In this document: positions 62,733 to 64,000 of the stretch, in pieces | Numbering within the stretch: the stretch's first letter is position 1 | Layout: each line of letters opens with the position of its first letter | NCBI RefSeq assembly: GCF_021290965.1 | Contig: NZ_JAJOYT010000006.1 | Span: 62,001 to 126,000, forward strand | From: Rheinheimera faecalis | Lineage (GTDB): Bacteria; Pseudomonadota; Gammaproteobacteria; Enterobacterales; Alteromonadaceae | DNA: 64,000 nucleotides | Direction: 5' to 3' | Translations under genes and position numbers: made by a program | Notes under the pieces: generated by a model | Databases searched by the model: none | Seen by the model: only the letters and a program-made list of their open reading frames with translations | Told to the model about the DNA's origin: nothing

Positions 62733-64000
62733 CTAAGCAGCCTGTTTTTTGAAGAGCTCACGAAATACAGGATAGATGTCCGCTACTTGCCGTATCGGCT
62801 GAATGGCAAAGTTATCAAAACTCTGCTGCAATTTTTCGTACTCCAGCCACAGGCTTTGATGGGGCCGTGGGGTAATTTCGATATAGGCGTAATAGCGCAC
62901 AAAAGGCAAAATCTGCTGTGCCAGCAAATCTGCACATTGCGGGCTGTCATCGGCCCAGTTATCACCGTCTGAGGCTTGCGCTGCGTAGATATTCCACTCA
63001 GCCGGGTTATATCTGTCTTTGACAATATCGGCCATCATTTTTAGCGCGCTGGACACTATAGTGCCGCCTGTTTCTTGTGAGTAAAAAAACTCTTGTTCGT
63101 CCACTTCCTTCGCTTGTGTATGGTGGCGGATATAGACTACTTCGACATTTTTATAGCTGCGGCTTAAAAACATATAGAGCAGAATATAAAAACGTTTGGC
63201 CATGTCCTTGGTCGCCTGATCCATAGAACCCGACACATCCATCAGGCAAAACATGACGGCTTTGCTGGTGGGTTCAGGGCGTTTCTGGAAATTGCGAAAG
63301 CGTAAATCAAAGCTGTCGATAAAAGGTACTGCGCCTATGCGTTTTTCAAGCAGCTCAATTTGCTCCCGCAGTGCCATTAGTTGATGCTGATCCGGCACTG
63401 GCTCTGCTTCGACTAAGGCTAATTTGGCCTCCAGTTCATGCAGTTCACGTTTTTTCCCAACCGTCATTGCGACACGGCGGGCTAAAGAACCTTGTAGTGA
63501 TCGCACTATATCAATATTGGTGGGCACGCCTTCAGAGCGAAAACCAGCCCGTACATTTTTGTATTGCACCAGCTTATCCAACTGATTTTTTTTCAGATTC
63601 GGCAGTTCTAAATCTTCAAATAACAAATCCAGGTATTCGTCTTTAGAAATCGAGAATACAAATTCGTCTTCGCCTTCACCATCTGCACTGGCATCGCCCT
63701 GACCTGAGCCAGCACCTTGTCCACCTTGAGGCCGTTTGATTTTATCGCCAGGGCTGAACTGGTCATTGCCCGGGTGTACACGTTCTCTGTGACCACCCTG
63801 ACCCTGATGGAAAAAAGGCTCCGTAATGTCTTTGCCGGGAATAGAGACTTTTTCACCGTTGTTGATATCAGTGACACTACGTTTGCTGATGGCATCGGAT
63901 ACAGCTTGTTTAATTTGCTGCTTATAGCGGCGAATAAAGCGCTGTCGGTTGACAGCACTTTTGTTTTTGCCATTTAAGCGTCGGTCAATAAAATGCGCCA
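62733..64000 (-). CDS. yeaH: YeaH/YhbH family protein DUF444 (5' end cut by one base)
   Basis: The minus-strand frame is open to the window end, where bases 64000-63999 read TG followed by GCG CAT: only the A of the ATG is missing. The full product would be 422 residues, the usual length. It shows [24 protein letters not shown], a Gly/Gln-rich linker, [15 protein letters not shown] and a von Willebrand A domain with the MIDAS motif [20 protein letters not shown]. In E. coli it is linked to the YeaG kinase in nitrogen-starvation stress. ycgB lies 23 bp downstream. Confidence 0.94.
   Translation of the reverse strand, partial: AHFIDRRLNGKNKSAVNRQRFIRRYKQQIKQAVSDAISKRSVTDINNGEKVSIPGKDITEPFFHQGQGGHRERVHPGNDQFSPGDKIKRPQGGQGAGSGQGDASADGEGEDEFVFSISKDEYLDLLFEDLELPNLKKNQLDKLVQYKNVRAGFRSEGVPTNIDIVRSLQGSLARRVAMTVGKKRELHELEAKLALVEAEPVPDQHQLMALREQIELLEKRIGAVPFIDSFDLRFRNFQKRPEPTSKAVMFCLMDVSGSMDQATKDMAKRFYILLYMFLSRSYKNVEVVYIRHHTQAKEVDEQEFFYSQETGGTIVSSALKMMADIVKDRYNPAEWNIYAAQASDGDNWADDSPQCADLLAQQILPFVRYYAYIEITPRPHQSLWLEYEKLQQSFDNFAIQPIRQVADIYPVFRELFKKQAA

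Noticed and set aside
62733-63626. Truncated DUF444 start at an internal Met
   Set aside because: The same frame continues to the window end with conserved YeaH N-terminal sequence.
63608-63973. Minus-strand 121-residue frame near the right end
   Set aside because: It is a wrong-frame shadow of yeaH, whose own frame is open to base 64000.

Overview
The window looks like chromosome of a free-living aquatic gammaproteobacterium of the Alteromonadales/Chromatiaceae type; Rheinheimera is my best guess, from gene content rather than any search. The pointers are the apt-dnaX-ybaB-recR-htpG-adk housekeeping order, two large TonB-dependent receptors, several secreted peptidases (S10 carboxypeptidase, S9 prolyl oligopeptidase, tricorn-like S41) and an adjacent argP/argO pair. 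Base composition and codon style are even throughout. I see no phage, insertion sequence, CRISPR array, rRNA or tRNA.

Layout. 1-1074: a yqjD-yqjE-yqjK-like envelope operon, cut at the left edge. 1.3-24.6 kb: nutrient acquisition, with a TonB receptor, two secreted peptidases, an S9 peptidase, a secreted alpha-amylase, a tricorn-like protease, a DUF1080 protein, a chemoreceptor, argP/argO and threonine aldolase. 24.6-34.5 kb: small regulators and transporters, including a MocR regulator divergent from a GNAT-PaiB-MFS group, a Fur-type promoter in front of a 43-residue membrane peptide, PhzF, a cytochrome b562 relative, OhrR, and a ComFB-rsmS-EamA group. 34.6-40.2 kb: tryptophan dioxygenase and a tightly overlapping dinG-TSUP-priC-HDAC operon. 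40.6-43.3 kb: a TonB receptor with strongly biased codons.

44.8-46.8 kb holds the most notable system: a copper-type RiPP metallophore cluster (hvfABC/buf-like) made of a Cys-Gly-repeat precursor peptide, a DUF692 multinuclear iron oxidase and its DUF2063 partner, with a terminator-like hairpin between precursor and enzymes. A DoxX protein (the usual fourth member) lies about 7 kb downstream, in an operon with an ECF sigma factor and a DUF3379 putative anti-sigma factor, inserted between htpG and adk. The upstream regions of the precursor and of the DoxX operon share GAAA-N19-GTCT, suggesting that one ECF sigma factor drives both.

47-56.5 kb is the conserved replication/chaperone block. dnaX carries an in-frame A AAA AAG slippery site with an upstream Shine-Dalgarno-like GGAG, a -1 frame stop directly after it and a downstream hairpin, as in the E. 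coli tau/gamma frameshift. 56.6-64 kb holds MAPEG, a hydrolase, an Hsp20 gene with a sigma-32-like promoter and a possible ROSE thermometer, tpx, a REC-CheC fusion directly followed by a PAS-GGDEF cyclase, and the ycgB (SpoVR)-yeaH pair. The yeaH start codon lacks only its first base at the right edge.

Three families of intergenic palindromic repeats punctuate gene ends: GGGTCAGAG hairpins (four copies, two of which supply the stop codon of the upstream gene), an element of about 100 nt with CTGCAACTTCAAGTA-like arms, and GTAGGGGC-bounded elements.
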